64,000 nucleotides of DNA, taken from assembly GCF_002027705.1 (NCBI RefSeq), contig NZ_MBTG01000012.1, positions 310,001-374,000 on the forward strand, in the 5' to 3' direction. The translations under genes and the position numbers were made by a program. The notes beneath the pieces are model-generated. The model worked only from the letters and a program-made list of their open reading frames with translations. It had not been told where the DNA came from and did no database searches. This document shows, in pieces, positions 17,701 to 26,095 of this stretch. The DNA comes from Paenibacillus ferrarius (GTDB taxonomy: Bacteria; Bacillota; Bacilli; Paenibacillales; NBRC-103111). Numbering within the stretch: position 1 is the first letter of the stretch; the number at the start of each line of letters is the position of its first letter.

Positions 17701-18280
17701 GGTAGTGTGAGCCATATGGATTGCTTATTGGATACACAAGATTTGGTAATCAATTGAATTTACTAACGTGAAAATGGTGGAAACATCTGAGCTTAAATAA
17801 TCGATCCGATTAAAGGTTTAGTGGGAGGTGTTAAAAGCTAGGTCACAATACCCAGATTAACCGTCATAGCCAGAAATGGCTAGGAGCCTTGACAAAGTAA
17901 TAGAGAGCACAATCCACGCGGAGAAGCTATACCTAGGGCGCGTCAGATTTTTTTGTAGGTGATACGGATACCTTACATGCTCATTTAATATGATTAATTA
18001 AACTATATAAAAATACTAGTCCGCCTCTGTATAATCTCAAGTTTTGGTGTGGTGTTGCGCGGCCAAGTGGAGTTTTATTGACGAATCAACATACAACAAA
18101 AAAGGAATTACTGTACCGATAAATTATGAATATGCCATAAACACCAATTCGACATCGGCTCTATGAAATTCCAGTATATGGTATAATTAGATGAAAGTAT
18201 CTGTGTGTTGGAACAACTTTTACCGCAACTAAGGTAACACTGGAATTCCGATTCATATCATTTGGGGAGGAGATTATCAA

Positions 18281-18358
18281 GTGCTTCAAATAATTCTTCA
18301 AAAAGTTCTTAGTGCACTAGATGATGTTTTATTCGTAGACTTTGACACCTTCTTTTAA
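18281..18358 (+). CDS. Possible 25-residue peptide with strong ribosome site
   Basis: GGGGAGGAG (18264-18272) is 8 nt before GTG 18281, which opens a 25-codon frame ending at TAA 18358. The peptide is amphipathic (LQIILQKVLSALDDVLF then VDFDTFF). It lies 72 nt before the NADAR gene. The quality of the ribosome site is the only evidence; it could be a leader peptide, a small toxin-like peptide or a remnant. Confidence 0.35.
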   Translation: MLQIILQKVLSALDDVLFVDFDTFF

Positions 18359-18430
18359 TGAACTTCAAATTAGTTCATTGAGTTTTATCATGAAGTGAAA
18401 TTACTTTAAGGTATAGAAAGGTCGGATATT

Positions 18431-19180
18431 TTGATAATTCCAGATAAAATAAAAAAAATGATTGAAGAAAATAGAAAGAAAATGAAAGAACTCAAGCCCG
18501 AGGAACGGTTTATTAGGTTTTACGAAACAAATAAGCCATATGGTTGTTTTTCGAACTTTGCAAAGTATCCGATAATGCTAAATAACAAAGAGTGGGTAAC
18601 TACAGAGCACTATGTTCAAGCCCAAAAATTTGTAGGAACTAAATATGAGGAAGAGGTTCGACTCGCTAGCACGCCTTTGGACGCTTTAAGATTAGGGCAG
18701 TATAGAAATAAACATCTTCGCAAAGATTGGGAAAATTGCAAGGTTCAAATCATGCAAGAAGCACTAACTGCTAAAGTTGAACAACATCCCTGTATAAAAT
18801 CGATCCTTCTGTCTACAGGAGATTGTACAATTGTTGAACATACGACCAATGATGCCTACTGGGGAGACGGTGGTAACGGTCAAGGTCAAAACATGCTAGG
18901 AAAATTGCTAATGGAAATAAGAAACAGCTTAGAAGGATATGTGCCTGAATTTTTCCTTCCCCAATGGATTGCTTTTCCCGATATTCATCCGTTCAGCATT
19001 GGCTGGAGAATGGGAGCAGGTGAAGATTATTTAATGTACTTATGGGAATGGAGAATAAAACAGTCGCCAGAAGCTTTAAAAGAATATGATGAATACTTTA
19101 CACCGCCAGGAGAGTGGGCTGAGGCTAGCAGAGTTAGAGAGGCACTAAAAAATAGAATTCAAGATAGAAATAACAATTGA
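18431..19180 (+). CDS. NADAR-family protein (YbiA-like)
   Basis: NADAR fold (249 aa), a family of N-glycosidases linked to riboflavin-intermediate salvage and, in some members, to ADP-ribose chemistry. Core motifs are present: FYETNKPYGCFSNFAKYPI, WVTTEHYVQAQKF, RLGQYRNKHLRKDWE, and NDAYWGDGGNGQGQNMLGKLL. The core ends near residue 165; about 80 further residues rich in Trp and acidic residues (ending SRVREALKNRIQ) are an unrecognised extension. TTG 18431 is preceded by AAAGG at 18417-18421. No partner gene that would define a defence or toxin system is visible. Confidence 0.88.
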   Translation: MIIPDKIKKMIEENRKKMKELKPEERFIRFYETNKPYGCFSNFAKYPIMLNNKEWVTTEHYVQAQKFVGTKYEEEVRLASTPLDALRLGQYRNKHLRKDWENCKVQIMQEALTAKVEQHPCIKSILLSTGDCTIVEHTTNDAYWGDGGNGQGQNMLGKLLMEIRNSLEGYVPEFFLPQWIAFPDIHPFSIGWRMGAGEDYLMYLWEWRIKQSPEALKEYDEYFTPPGEWAEASRVREALKNRIQDRNNN

Positions 19181-19462
19181 TACATAACTGGTCTGGCGTT
19201 AGGTAATGAGCGGTTATCTGACGAAACGTAAACCTTTATTCATACACAACCTAGTGGCGATGATGAAATAATACCCAACCAGAATTACATGATATTTTTG
19301 CGATTATTTCACGGTTGGAATAAAAGTCGCATGATGAAGAATTCAATATATTTTATAAAAAAGTATCTTATAAAAATAAAGTGGTTTCTGATATCAGCAG
19401 AACAATATCCTGAATTTGTAAATTGATGCTATAATAAATAGCAGCTAATAGTAATCTATTTA

Positions 19463-19480
19463 GGTTTCAAATTTGAAACC
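19463..19480. other. Perfect palindrome covering a start codon
   Basis: GGTTTCAAATTTGAAACC is an 18-bp perfect palindrome that includes the TTG start of the next gene (19473). It could be an operator or an mRNA hairpin hiding the start. Confidence 0.6.
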
Positions 19481-19838
19481 AGCAAAAGATAAGGTTTTGA
19501 TATTTGGATTGAATTATGAGAGAGATGATTTCGTGAAAGAACTGAAGGGGAAATTTTATAAAACATCAAAAGGGTACGATTCATACGAAATATTTGATGT
19601 AGAAGCTTCATTTATCTTCAAGATAGCTATTGTTGTAGTGGAGGTATTTCAGTTTACTCATGCCGATCCATTGATAGGATTTGAACAAGTATTCATGGAT
19701 TTAGTTAAAGACGAAGTAACGATTACTATAGGCTGGGATATTTGGAGTGGCTGTTTTGTGACAGCAAATGATCCCAAAGGTGGAGCTTGGATACTGCAAA
19801 TAGGGAACTACTTAGACGGACAACTAAACTCACTCTAG
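19473..19838 (+). CDS. Hypothetical protein, 121 aa
   Basis: I do not recognise a family. The protein starts MKPAKDKVLIFGLNY, is mixed alpha/beta with a hydrophobic middle (FIFKIAIVVVEVFQF) and an aromatic C-terminal half (ITIGWDIWSGCFVTA, GGAWILQIGNYLDGQL). The size and composition resemble small immunity-type proteins, but this is only an impression. The start is TTG inside a palindrome with a weak ribosome site (TTTAGG), so the coding call itself is moderately sure. AT-richer than the metabolic genes around it. Confidence 0.55.
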   Translation: MKPAKDKVLIFGLNYERDDFVKELKGKFYKTSKGYDSYEIFDVEASFIFKIAIVVVEVFQFTHADPLIGFEQVFMDLVKDEVTITIGWDIWSGCFVTANDPKGGAWILQIGNYLDGQLNSL

Positions 19839-19902
19839 GTGTTCGCAGTTCTGCAGCATCATCAAATCATTGACCAGTATTCAACTGAAAGGAAGAAAAC
19901 TC

Positions 19903-20781
19903 TTGGTAAATCCTCTTACGAATGTGGACTGGGTAGAGAAACATGAAATGATGGATGTTTTATTAAATCAACAAACCATGTTAACGCTTCAGCCGATAGA
20001 GCAAGGATTTGAGGCAGAAGTCGTGAAGATAAATTCAGAGAATGAGAGTTTTGTATTAAAAGTTTGGAGTAAGAGTTCTAAACCGGATATAAGGTTTCAA
20101 TTTCATTTATTGAATGCTCTTCATGACCGAGGGGTACCCGTTTCTATGCCAATTGGGTGGGGGATAAATCCAAACGCAGATCAGGTGTTGGCAACATCTT
20201 TTAATGGAATGCCTGTTCTTAAAGTGAATGCAAAGAAAATGGCGGTCATTGCGAAAATACTGTCCCAAATACATAAAATTGATATTGTAGAAATTGAGAA
20301 GATACAGGTTCCAAAATATGATTTCCAGGCGTATTTTTATCCTCGGATCGAAGATCATTCAGATCTATATCAGTTATTAGTTCATCTAATTCAGATGGCG
20401 AATATTAGACATGATACAATTATTCATGGTGATTTCCATTTAAGAAACATTGTAGAGGAAAACGAGCGGTACACCGTAATAGATTGGACGAATGGACAAT
20501 TAGGGGACCGAAGATATGATTTTGCTTGGTCGTTTATTCTTAAGATGATATATGTGACAGAGCGTTATGCCGTTGCGTTTAGAAATGCTTATTTATTAGA
20601 AAATAATATTAAACTGGAGGAGCTTGAAATTTTTGAAGCTCTGGCATACCTCAGATGGCTCTTATTGAATCGAATTGGCGGTACGCCTATGGGACCAAAT
20701 ACGATGAAAAGGGTCAAAGGTTTACTTGCAAAAAATGACTATCTAAAGGATTGGAATTTGCTCACGAAAAAGCAAGGATGA
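19903..20781 (+). CDS. Aminoglycoside phosphotransferase-family (APH) kinase
   Basis: Small-molecule kinase of the APH/choline kinase fold (292 aa). The Brenner motif is IIHGDFHLRNIV and the metal-binding aspartate lies in YTVIDWTNGQLGDRRYDFAW; the N lobe has SFVLKVWSKS with the expected lysine. The substrate is unknown; chromosomal members are mostly not resistance enzymes. TTG 19903 is selected because AAAGGAAG (19888-19895) precedes it by 7 nt; TTG 19870 would add 11 residues without a ribosome site. Confidence 0.82.
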   Translation: MVNPLTNVDWVEKHEMMDVLLNQQTMLTLQPIEQGFEAEVVKINSENESFVLKVWSKSSKPDIRFQFHLLNALHDRGVPVSMPIGWGINPNADQVLATSFNGMPVLKVNAKKMAVIAKILSQIHKIDIVEIEKIQVPKYDFQAYFYPRIEDHSDLYQLLVHLIQMANIRHDTIIHGDFHLRNIVEENERYTVIDWTNGQLGDRRYDFAWSFILKMIYVTERYAVAFRNAYLLENNIKLEELEIFEALAYLRWLLLNRIGGTPMGPNTMKRVKGLLAKNDYLKDWNLLTKKQG

Positions 20782-20912
20782 ATATGGGGGGAAGGTTTTA
20801 GTAAAACGGTTTCAAAACTTGCTTTACGCCCTCAATACCCAAGGATATAATGGCTTATACGGGAGGCATCGGCAATTTGAGATGGTCATATGAGTAGGAG
20901 ATCTTAGGTGGT

Positions 20913-21374
20913 ATGATCAAAATTACACTTCGATTTTTAGCGTATTTTCTTGTTACGGTGATAATGGGGTGCAGCGTTACCCACACCGTCCATACGAAAT
21001 CAACCCAATCGTTAACAAAAGAATTGAAACAAATTTCCAAAACAATTGAAAATGTTAAGTTTACGTTTACTCGCCCTGATCTGTTTATTGAAATTAACTT
21101 GAAAGAAGTACCTAGTAATGAAATACTCGACTCTATTTTGTTACAAGTAAAAGCGTTCACTACCATTGACAATATGAATGAAATAGCCAAATCCGTTAAA
21201 TGGGGGTTAGAGGTATCCGAAATTCATCTAATTGTCACTAGTGATACAGGCGATCAACCAGAGAAACATGCTTATTTTGCCAGATACTTCAAAACGTCCG
21301 ATGCCTCTGATAAGTCTCAAGAGAATATGGATGCGTACCAGACTTGGTTTAAAGAAGAACTGAAAAATCCATAG
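20913..21374 (+). CDS. Small lipoprotein of unknown function
   Basis: Secreted lipoprotein (153 aa). The hydrophobic leader IKITLRFLAYFLVTVI ends in a lipobox VIMGC, with lipidation expected near residue 20. The rest has an alternating pattern (IENVKFTFTRPDLFIEINL, WGLEVSEIHLIVTSDTG) suggesting a small beta-sheet domain. I do not recognise a family. TAGGAG is 12 nt upstream of ATG 20913 and AGGTGG directly abuts it. It stands before a GNAT gene with a 17 nt gap and may be co-transcribed. Confidence 0.7.
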   Translation: MIKITLRFLAYFLVTVIMGCSVTHTVHTKSTQSLTKELKQISKTIENVKFTFTRPDLFIEINLKEVPSNEILDSILLQVKAFTTIDNMNEIAKSVKWGLEVSEIHLIVTSDTGDQPEKHAYFARYFKTSDASDKSQENMDAYQTWFKEELKNP

Positions 21375-21391
21375 ATTAGGAGAAGTGAACA

Positions 21392-21889
21392 ATGATTCGT
21401 TTGTGTGAAAAGAAGGATGAGGAATCTATTTATCAGATTATTAACGATGCGGCAACGGCTTATCAGGGGATTATTCCGGAAGATCGGTATCATGAGCCTT
21501 ATATGAGCAAAGATAAACTCGTTCAAGAAATTGAGGACGGAGTCATCTTTTGGGGATTTGAGGATCAGGGAGAGCTGTGTGGGGTTATGGGAATTCAGGA
21601 TAAAGGTGAAGTAGCTTTGATTCGACATGCCTATATCCGAACAGCTCAGCGGCAAGGCGGTATTGGATCCAAATTGTTGACTCATATTACGAAGCATACG
21701 GATAAGCCTATCCTTATTGGCACTTGGGAAGCCGCATCTTGGGCAATCTCGTTTTATGTTAAGAATGGCTTTGAACTTGTACGTGCGGACGAGAAGAAAA
21801 GCTTGCTTCAGAAATATTGGGACGTACCGGAGAGACAGATCGAGACATCTGTCGTACTTGCGTCTCCAGGCTTTTCAGAGGGTATCTAG
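21392..21889 (+). CDS. GNAT-family N-acetyltransferase
   Basis: Acetyltransferase (165 aa). Motif A is visible as LIRHAYIRTAQRQGGIGSKLL, followed by a characteristic PILIGTWEAASWAISFYVKNGFELV. The N terminus IRLCEKKDEESIYQIINDAATAYQGIIPEDRYHEPYM is typical of a GNAT subgroup found in Bacilli. ATG 21392 has TTAGGAGAAG upstream. Substrate unknown. Confidence 0.85.
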   Translation: MIRLCEKKDEESIYQIINDAATAYQGIIPEDRYHEPYMSKDKLVQEIEDGVIFWGFEDQGELCGVMGIQDKGEVALIRHAYIRTAQRQGGIGSKLLTHITKHTDKPILIGTWEAASWAISFYVKNGFELVRADEKKSLLQKYWDVPERQIETSVVLASPGFSEGI

Positions 21890-21964
21890 TCTTAGTGGTT
21901 CTATAGAAAAAAGAACAAGCATAAGAGAGTGCCATCTATCTTAGGTAAAATAGGAGGGAGAATA

Positions 21965-22606
21965 ATGCGGAAGAAATCACTGCTGATCTTCATGTGTGTT
22001 CTATACATTTTATCAATAACAGAGATAGAGGTTCATGCTGGTATGATCAAAACCTCAGTGGATTTCACAGATCTTAAAGATATGGATGTTAAAACAAAAT
22101 TGAAAATAGACAAATGGTTATCTGCAGGTTTAATACAGGGGGTGTCGGAAAATTGGTTCGGTCTAAATGAAACGATCACCCGTGCTGAATTTGCCAAAAT
22201 AGTGGCTCTTTCAATAGGAGTAGAAATCGACCCAGAAGTGAAAACTTCTAGCTACAAAGATGTGAAAGCTGATGATTTAATTTATGGGTATAGTCTGCCT
22301 TACATTGAAGCGCTTCGCCAAGCAGGAGTTACCAACGGCACAGATATTGATCGGTTCGACCCTGCTGGAGAGGTGACCAAGGAGCAGTTTGCTGTTTTTT
22401 TAGTTCGTAGTCTCGGTATAGAGGCAGAGGCCAAACAAACGCAGGATGTGACCGATCAAACGGTATCCGCCTATGCAAAAGGGTATGTGGCATTGGCTTT
22501 GCAGCTTTTTCCATATCTACGTTCTGAGGGGGCCTACCACGGTTCGCTTCCAATTACACGTCAAATGGTCCTTCTCGGATTGAATGATTTTACGGTTAGA
22601 TATTGA
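21965..22606 (+). CDS. S-layer homology (SLH) domain protein, SLH only
   Basis: Exported protein (213 aa) with signal peptide (RKKSLLIFMCVLYILSI, cleavage near VHA). The mature part consists of SLH repeats only: one around residues 35-85 (WLSAGLIQGVSENWFGLNE..ITRAEFAKIVA), a second at about 95-145 (YIEALRQAGVTNGTD..FDPAGEVTKEQFAVFLV), and a third, degenerate one ending ITRQMVLLGLND. SLH domains bind pyruvylated cell-wall polymer. No catalytic cargo is attached, which is unusual but seen in small surface proteins. ATG 21965 has GGAGGGAG just upstream; the frame extends upstream to 21929. Confidence 0.85.
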   Translation: MRKKSLLIFMCVLYILSITEIEVHAGMIKTSVDFTDLKDMDVKTKLKIDKWLSAGLIQGVSENWFGLNETITRAEFAKIVALSIGVEIDPEVKTSSYKDVKADDLIYGYSLPYIEALRQAGVTNGTDIDRFDPAGEVTKEQFAVFLVRSLGIEAEAKQTQDVTDQTVSAYAKGYVALALQLFPYLRSEGAYHGSLPITRQMVLLGLNDFTVRY

Positions 22607-22670
22607 TATTAAGTAGATTCATTATGAGTGAAATGAGAAATGTATTTTTAGATGAATTGGTGGTACTAGG

Positions 22671-23684
22671 ATGCAATTACCAGTTGGTGCGTCGAATAAC
22701 GCATTTAACGAATTAAATGAGTATGTCCTAAAGATAAGAAATATGATTTCTGCATCAGCTGCATCCACGTATATCATTCAAGATGATTGTGTTGTTAATG
22801 AATGGTATTCGGGGTTTCACGACAAAACAATAGACAGTCGAAAGATTGATATCCAATCTAGATTTAATATTGCATCAATCCGTAAAACATTTTTAGGTTT
22901 CGCAGTGAGCGTTGCACTTTACGAGGGAAGAATTGAAAGTTTAGATGAATATGTAATTGATTATTTAGAAGATTTGGATGAACTTTTACTAAAGGATACT
23001 AAGATACGTCATTTGCTAACACATACCCATGGTCTTCAAGGAAGTGATCATCCGTTAATAAGGATTTTTCCTCCAGGAACAGGCTGGAAGTATAACAACA
23101 CAGGTGTTAATTTACTTATAAAGATTGTAAATAAGGTTTTTGCACAAACGCTTGCTGAGGTAATAGAGGAAAGACTGTTTAAACCTTACGGATTTACGGA
23201 ATCAGGTTGGGTGCAAGAGAAATCGGATAAATTAGTATGGCTGGATGAAGTCTATAAGGATAATCAAGGCAATGATGCGAATTTGTTTGTAAGTACGAAA
23301 GAACTAGCTTATTGGGGTTATATTCTTTTGGCAAAAGGTAAAGTTAATGGTAGGCAAATTATTCCCAGCGCAATTTTCGAGCAGGTTAGTTCGATTGTTT
23401 CACCTGCAGAACTTAGCGAGACATTACCTCGGAATGGATATTTTTGGTGGATACAGGATAAACCTCAATCATTCTCTGAACTAGGACATCAACTCCCCAA
23501 GAATGCTTATCAGTCACTTGGGTTATATGGCAACACTGTCTTGGTTATTCCTGAGTACAAGGTTGTGGCAGTAAAAATGTTGAATCAGGTGGAGCGTAAT
23601 CCTCCCGAATATGACTATATAAAAGACATACAAACCTTTGGCAACCTTGTTTGCAAATGTATTTCCAACAACTCGAAACACTGA
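22671..23684 (+). CDS. Serine hydrolase of the beta-lactamase/penicillin-binding class C fold
   Basis: Serine hydrolase (337 aa). The nucleophile motif SxxK is SIRK (in NIASIRKTFLGF), and the YxN-type motif is YNNTG (GWKYNNTGVNLL). The third block is less clear, near GLYGNTVLVIPEYKVVAVKM. No signal peptide is seen, so it is probably cytoplasmic, like EstB-type esterases and D-aminopeptidase relatives. Beta-lactam hydrolysis should not be assumed. The ribosome site before ATG 22671 is GGTGG. It is followed by a DinB-like relic in the next 170 nt. Confidence 0.82.
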   Translation: MQLPVGASNNAFNELNEYVLKIRNMISASAASTYIIQDDCVVNEWYSGFHDKTIDSRKIDIQSRFNIASIRKTFLGFAVSVALYEGRIESLDEYVIDYLEDLDELLLKDTKIRHLLTHTHGLQGSDHPLIRIFPPGTGWKYNNTGVNLLIKIVNKVFAQTLAEVIEERLFKPYGFTESGWVQEKSDKLVWLDEVYKDNQGNDANLFVSTKELAYWGYILLAKGKVNGRQIIPSAIFEQVSSIVSPAELSETLPRNGYFWWIQDKPQSFSELGHQLPKNAYQSLGLYGNTVLVIPEYKVVAVKMLNQVERNPPEYDYIKDIQTFGNLVCKCISNNSKH

Positions 23685-23705
23685 TACATATTCTCCCCAT
23701 AGTGC

Positions 23706-23850
23706 CAATGCAACTACAAGAAAGTTATTATCGATTATTTGCAAAAGGTACCAAACCAGCAGCGGCGAATTCTTAAGTTATTCCTTATATCATGAGGGGA
23801 TGCATTATAATACGATTACGATCCTCAAACGATTCGCCGATAAAAAGTAA
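23706..23850 (+). pseudogene. Relic of a DinB/DUF664-like gene end
   Basis: After the hydrolase stop, two overlapping frames join into one family-like C terminus. The first gives LQESYYRLFAKGTKPAA up to about 23760; the second, one frame away, gives EFLSYSLYHEGMHYNTITIL and ends in KRFADKK at 23850. The YHEGMH...ITILKR text resembles the last helix of DinB-like metal proteins (HExxH-type spacing). No start, ribosome site or remaining helices are present. Probably a 3' remnant broken by a frameshift; the family call is tentative. Confidence 0.4.
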
Positions 23851-23913
23851 CTAGATAATCGAACATCAAGCTGTCATGCCTAGCGATGAGTGTACATAAG
23901 GAGCTGAAACCCC

Positions 23914-25563
23914 ATGAAAGATGAACATAAATTCGAAACACGCCTTTTAAGCTCGTTGTCTAAAGTATTTCCAGATGAAAATCTAGCAGATTCGCCGTTA
24001 GCGAGTGGTTCGATACTCAGGAATGAGACGTTTTCCTTCCAGATGGCTTTTCGTTCGGAGAAGCTTTTGAAACAAGTCAAAGTACATACAACGGTTGATA
24101 GTAGTTTGAAAGTAGAGGTACGAAGTGTTGGGGTCGTTCCGTCGGAATTGCCTGTTTATCCTGATCATGATGAGCATGTCATTCGATCAACTCCAGGGCT
24201 GTATCCAGACCCGTTATATCCTATCACAGAAGAAGGATTAACGGCATTCCCAGGACAGTGGCGCAGTGTTTGGATCACTATCGATTCGGAAGGGCAGCCA
24301 GGCCAATATCCAATCGGAATCAGATTGGAGTCCGAAACAGGTCTCGTACTTGGAGAAGAGCAATTAGAGCTGGAAGTAATGTCTCAATCCCTTCCAGATC
24401 AAACACTCATTCATACGGAGTGGTTCCATGTGGATTGCCTCGCTAGTCATTACAAGGAAGAGATCTTTAGTGAACGCCACTGGGAGCTCATCCGCAGTTA
24501 TGTACAAACAGCCGTCAACAACGGCATGAATATGCTCCTCACACCACTCTTCACACCGCCTCTTGATACACAGGTTGGCGGGGAGAGACCGACTGTTCAA
24601 TTGGTTGACGTTGAGGTAATTGCGCCAGACACGTATGCCTTCGGTTTCGATAAGCTGAGCCGCTGGGTTGATATGTGTAACGAGGAAGGCGTCGCTTATT
24701 TCGAGTTCTCGCATTTATTCACCCAATGGGGTGCGCAGCATGCTCCCAAAATTGTAGCCTTGGCAAATGGGGAAATGACACCCATTTTCGGCTGGGAAAC
24801 AGAAGCTTCAAGTGATGAATATCGTTCGTTCCTCCAGCAATTTTTACCTGCGTTAAGGGAATGGATCGAATTCAAAGGGATCAAAGATCGCAGCTATTTC
24901 CATATCTCTGACGAACCATCTCTGGATCAGCTGGAATCCTATCGAAAGGCCAGTGAGATGGTGGGCAGCTTGTTAAACGATTTTCCAATTACAGACGCTC
25001 TCTCGAATTACGATTTCTATGTCAATGGACTGGTCAAAACGCCAATTGCTGCGACGGATCATTTAGACAAATTCCTAGAGCATGAAGTAAGCCCGCTATG
25101 GGCGTACTATTGCTGCGCCCAATATAAAGAGGTTGCGAATCGTTTCTTCAGCATGCCGTCGGCTCGTAATCGAATCTTAGGTATTCAACTGTACAAGTAT
25201 CAGATTACTGGATTTTTACATTGGGGATATAACTTCTGGTATTCCCAGTATGCTCGGAAGGAAATTGATCCCTACCGTACAACGGATGCAGAAGCAGCAT
25301 TTCCTTCTGGGGATGCCTTCATAGTCTATCCGGGTGAGCATGGCCCGATCGAGTCAATTAGGCTCAAGGTTATGCAAGAGGCTTTGCAGGATCTCAGGGC
25401 TCTGCAGCTGCTAGAAAGTCTTATTGGCCGGGAACGGGTCATTAGCGGTTTGGAAGAAGGGCTTGACGAGCCCATCACGTTCAAATGTTATCCGCGTGAA
25501 GCGGATTGGCTTCTAGCCAAAAGAGCTTGGATTAACCAGACGATTCACTCGTACAGCAGTTAA
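23914..25563 (+). CDS. DUF4091 domain protein (glycoside-hydrolase-like)
   Basis: Large cytoplasmic-looking protein (549 aa) without signal peptide. An N-terminal beta-sandwich (about 1-170: SFQMAFRSEKLL, GQWRSVWITID, GQYPIGIRL) is followed by a TIM-barrel-like part with HTEWFHVDCLASHY, YFEFSHLFTQWG, YFHISDEPS (likely catalytic acid region) and the DUF4091 signature GFLHWGYNFWYSQYARKEIDPY. Family members are putative glycosidases in Bacilli and Bacteroidetes, with little direct biochemistry. It is a single gene; ATG 23914 follows AAGGAG. Confidence 0.85.
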   Translation: MKDEHKFETRLLSSLSKVFPDENLADSPLASGSILRNETFSFQMAFRSEKLLKQVKVHTTVDSSLKVEVRSVGVVPSELPVYPDHDEHVIRSTPGLYPDPLYPITEEGLTAFPGQWRSVWITIDSEGQPGQYPIGIRLESETGLVLGEEQLELEVMSQSLPDQTLIHTEWFHVDCLASHYKEEIFSERHWELIRSYVQTAVNNGMNMLLTPLFTPPLDTQVGGERPTVQLVDVEVIAPDTYAFGFDKLSRWVDMCNEEGVAYFEFSHLFTQWGAQHAPKIVALANGEMTPIFGWETEASSDEYRSFLQQFLPALREWIEFKGIKDRSYFHISDEPSLDQLESYRKASEMVGSLLNDFPITDALSNYDFYVNGLVKTPIAATDHLDKFLEHEVSPLWAYYCCAQYKEVANRFFSMPSARNRILGIQLYKYQITGFLHWGYNFWYSQYARKEIDPYRTTDAEAAFPSGDAFIVYPGEHGPIESIRLKVMQEALQDLRALQLLESLIGRERVISGLEEGLDEPITFKCYPREADWLLAKRAWINQTIHSYSS

Positions 25564-25612
25564 TAACTAAGACCAAATCTGAGGGTTATCCTTTTCCTGA
25601 GGTCCACATATT

Positions 25613-25860
25613 TCGCAAAATTCCTGCGAATATGCATCCTTTTCGTCTCTGGTAGAAGCAAAATGCTGAAAAGCCTGCGATTATGCATCCTTTCGACACC
25701 TTTTCTCGATTTCAGGAGGGAAAAGCTCAAAAAGCCTGCATAATCGCAGGCTTTCTCTGTTTTCACACGATTTGATCGAAAAAGCCTGCATAATCGCAGG
25801 CTTTCTCTGTTTTCACACGATTTGATCGAAAAAGCCTGCATACTCGCAGGTTTATACGAA
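25613..25860 (-). repeat. Phased repeat element, copy A3, with an extra duplicated core
   Basis: Same family and orientation as A2. Five cores on the plus strand: TGCGAATATGCA (25625-25636), TGCGATTATGCA (25676-25687), and three AGCCTGC-N6-GCAGG(CT) cores centred at 25742.5, 25792.5 and 25842.5. Centre distances are 51, 61, 50 and 50 bp. The fifth core arose from an exact 50-bp tandem duplication (from about 25733 and again from about 25783). It fills the gap between the convergent DUF4091 and tatA genes, and could also act as their shared terminator. Confidence 0.82.
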
Positions 25861-25865
25861 ATCGG

Positions 25866-26063
25866 TCACAGCCTTTTTTTATCTTCACTTTCGATCAGGT
25901 GATCACGTTCACTCTCATCCATGATATTGCGGGTCGAGTTGCGGAATTCACGCAAGGTATCTCCGAAGGCTCTTCCAAGCTGTGGCAGCTTGGAAGGTCC
26001 AAAAACAATTAAAGCAATGGCCAGAATTAAGATCAAACCGGATACACCAATATTGTTGAACAT
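25866..26063 (-). CDS. tatA: Sec-independent translocase subunit TatA/TatE
   Basis: Single-span membrane protein (65 aa). One N-terminal membrane helix (VSGLILILAIALIVF) is followed by the FGPSKLPQLGRAFG hinge and an amphipathic helix, the standard TatA layout. AAAGGAGG lies 7 nt before ATG 26063. It is the last gene of the operon with tatC and the dehydrogenase genes, 32 nt behind tatC. It should form the protein-conducting pore for the twin-arginine substrate at 28618-29385. Confidence 0.93.
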   Translation of the reverse strand: MFNNIGVSGLILILAIALIVFGPSKLPQLGRAFGDTLREFRNSTRNIMDESERDHLIESEDKKRL

Positions 26064-26095
26064 TCAATTATCCTCCTTTCCTTTGTAGGTGACAG

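Larger units (their letters stand above)
17346..18280. other. Long intergenic region
   Basis: It contains three direct 11-nt repeats AGTAGAAAGYT (17420-17452) leading into a terminator-like stem, the phased element A2 (17515-17700), and a hairpin TAGCCA-GAAA-TGGCTA (17867-17882) with a GAAA tetraloop. From 17900 to 18260 it is AT-rich with no gene I can support. Confidence 0.6.

Noticed and set aside
17820-17960. Group II intron fragment around the GAAA tetraloop hairpin
   Set aside because: No GUGYG-type 5' end, no domain V and no reverse transcriptase remnant could be recognised.
10864-25841. Short frames in the A elements (10864-11055 +, 17503-17715 -, 25560-25841 -) sharing CIIAGI and YAGFLSFS peptides
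   Set aside because: The shared peptides are translations of the repeated DNA cores; the frames lack ribosome sites and start in different parts of the elements.
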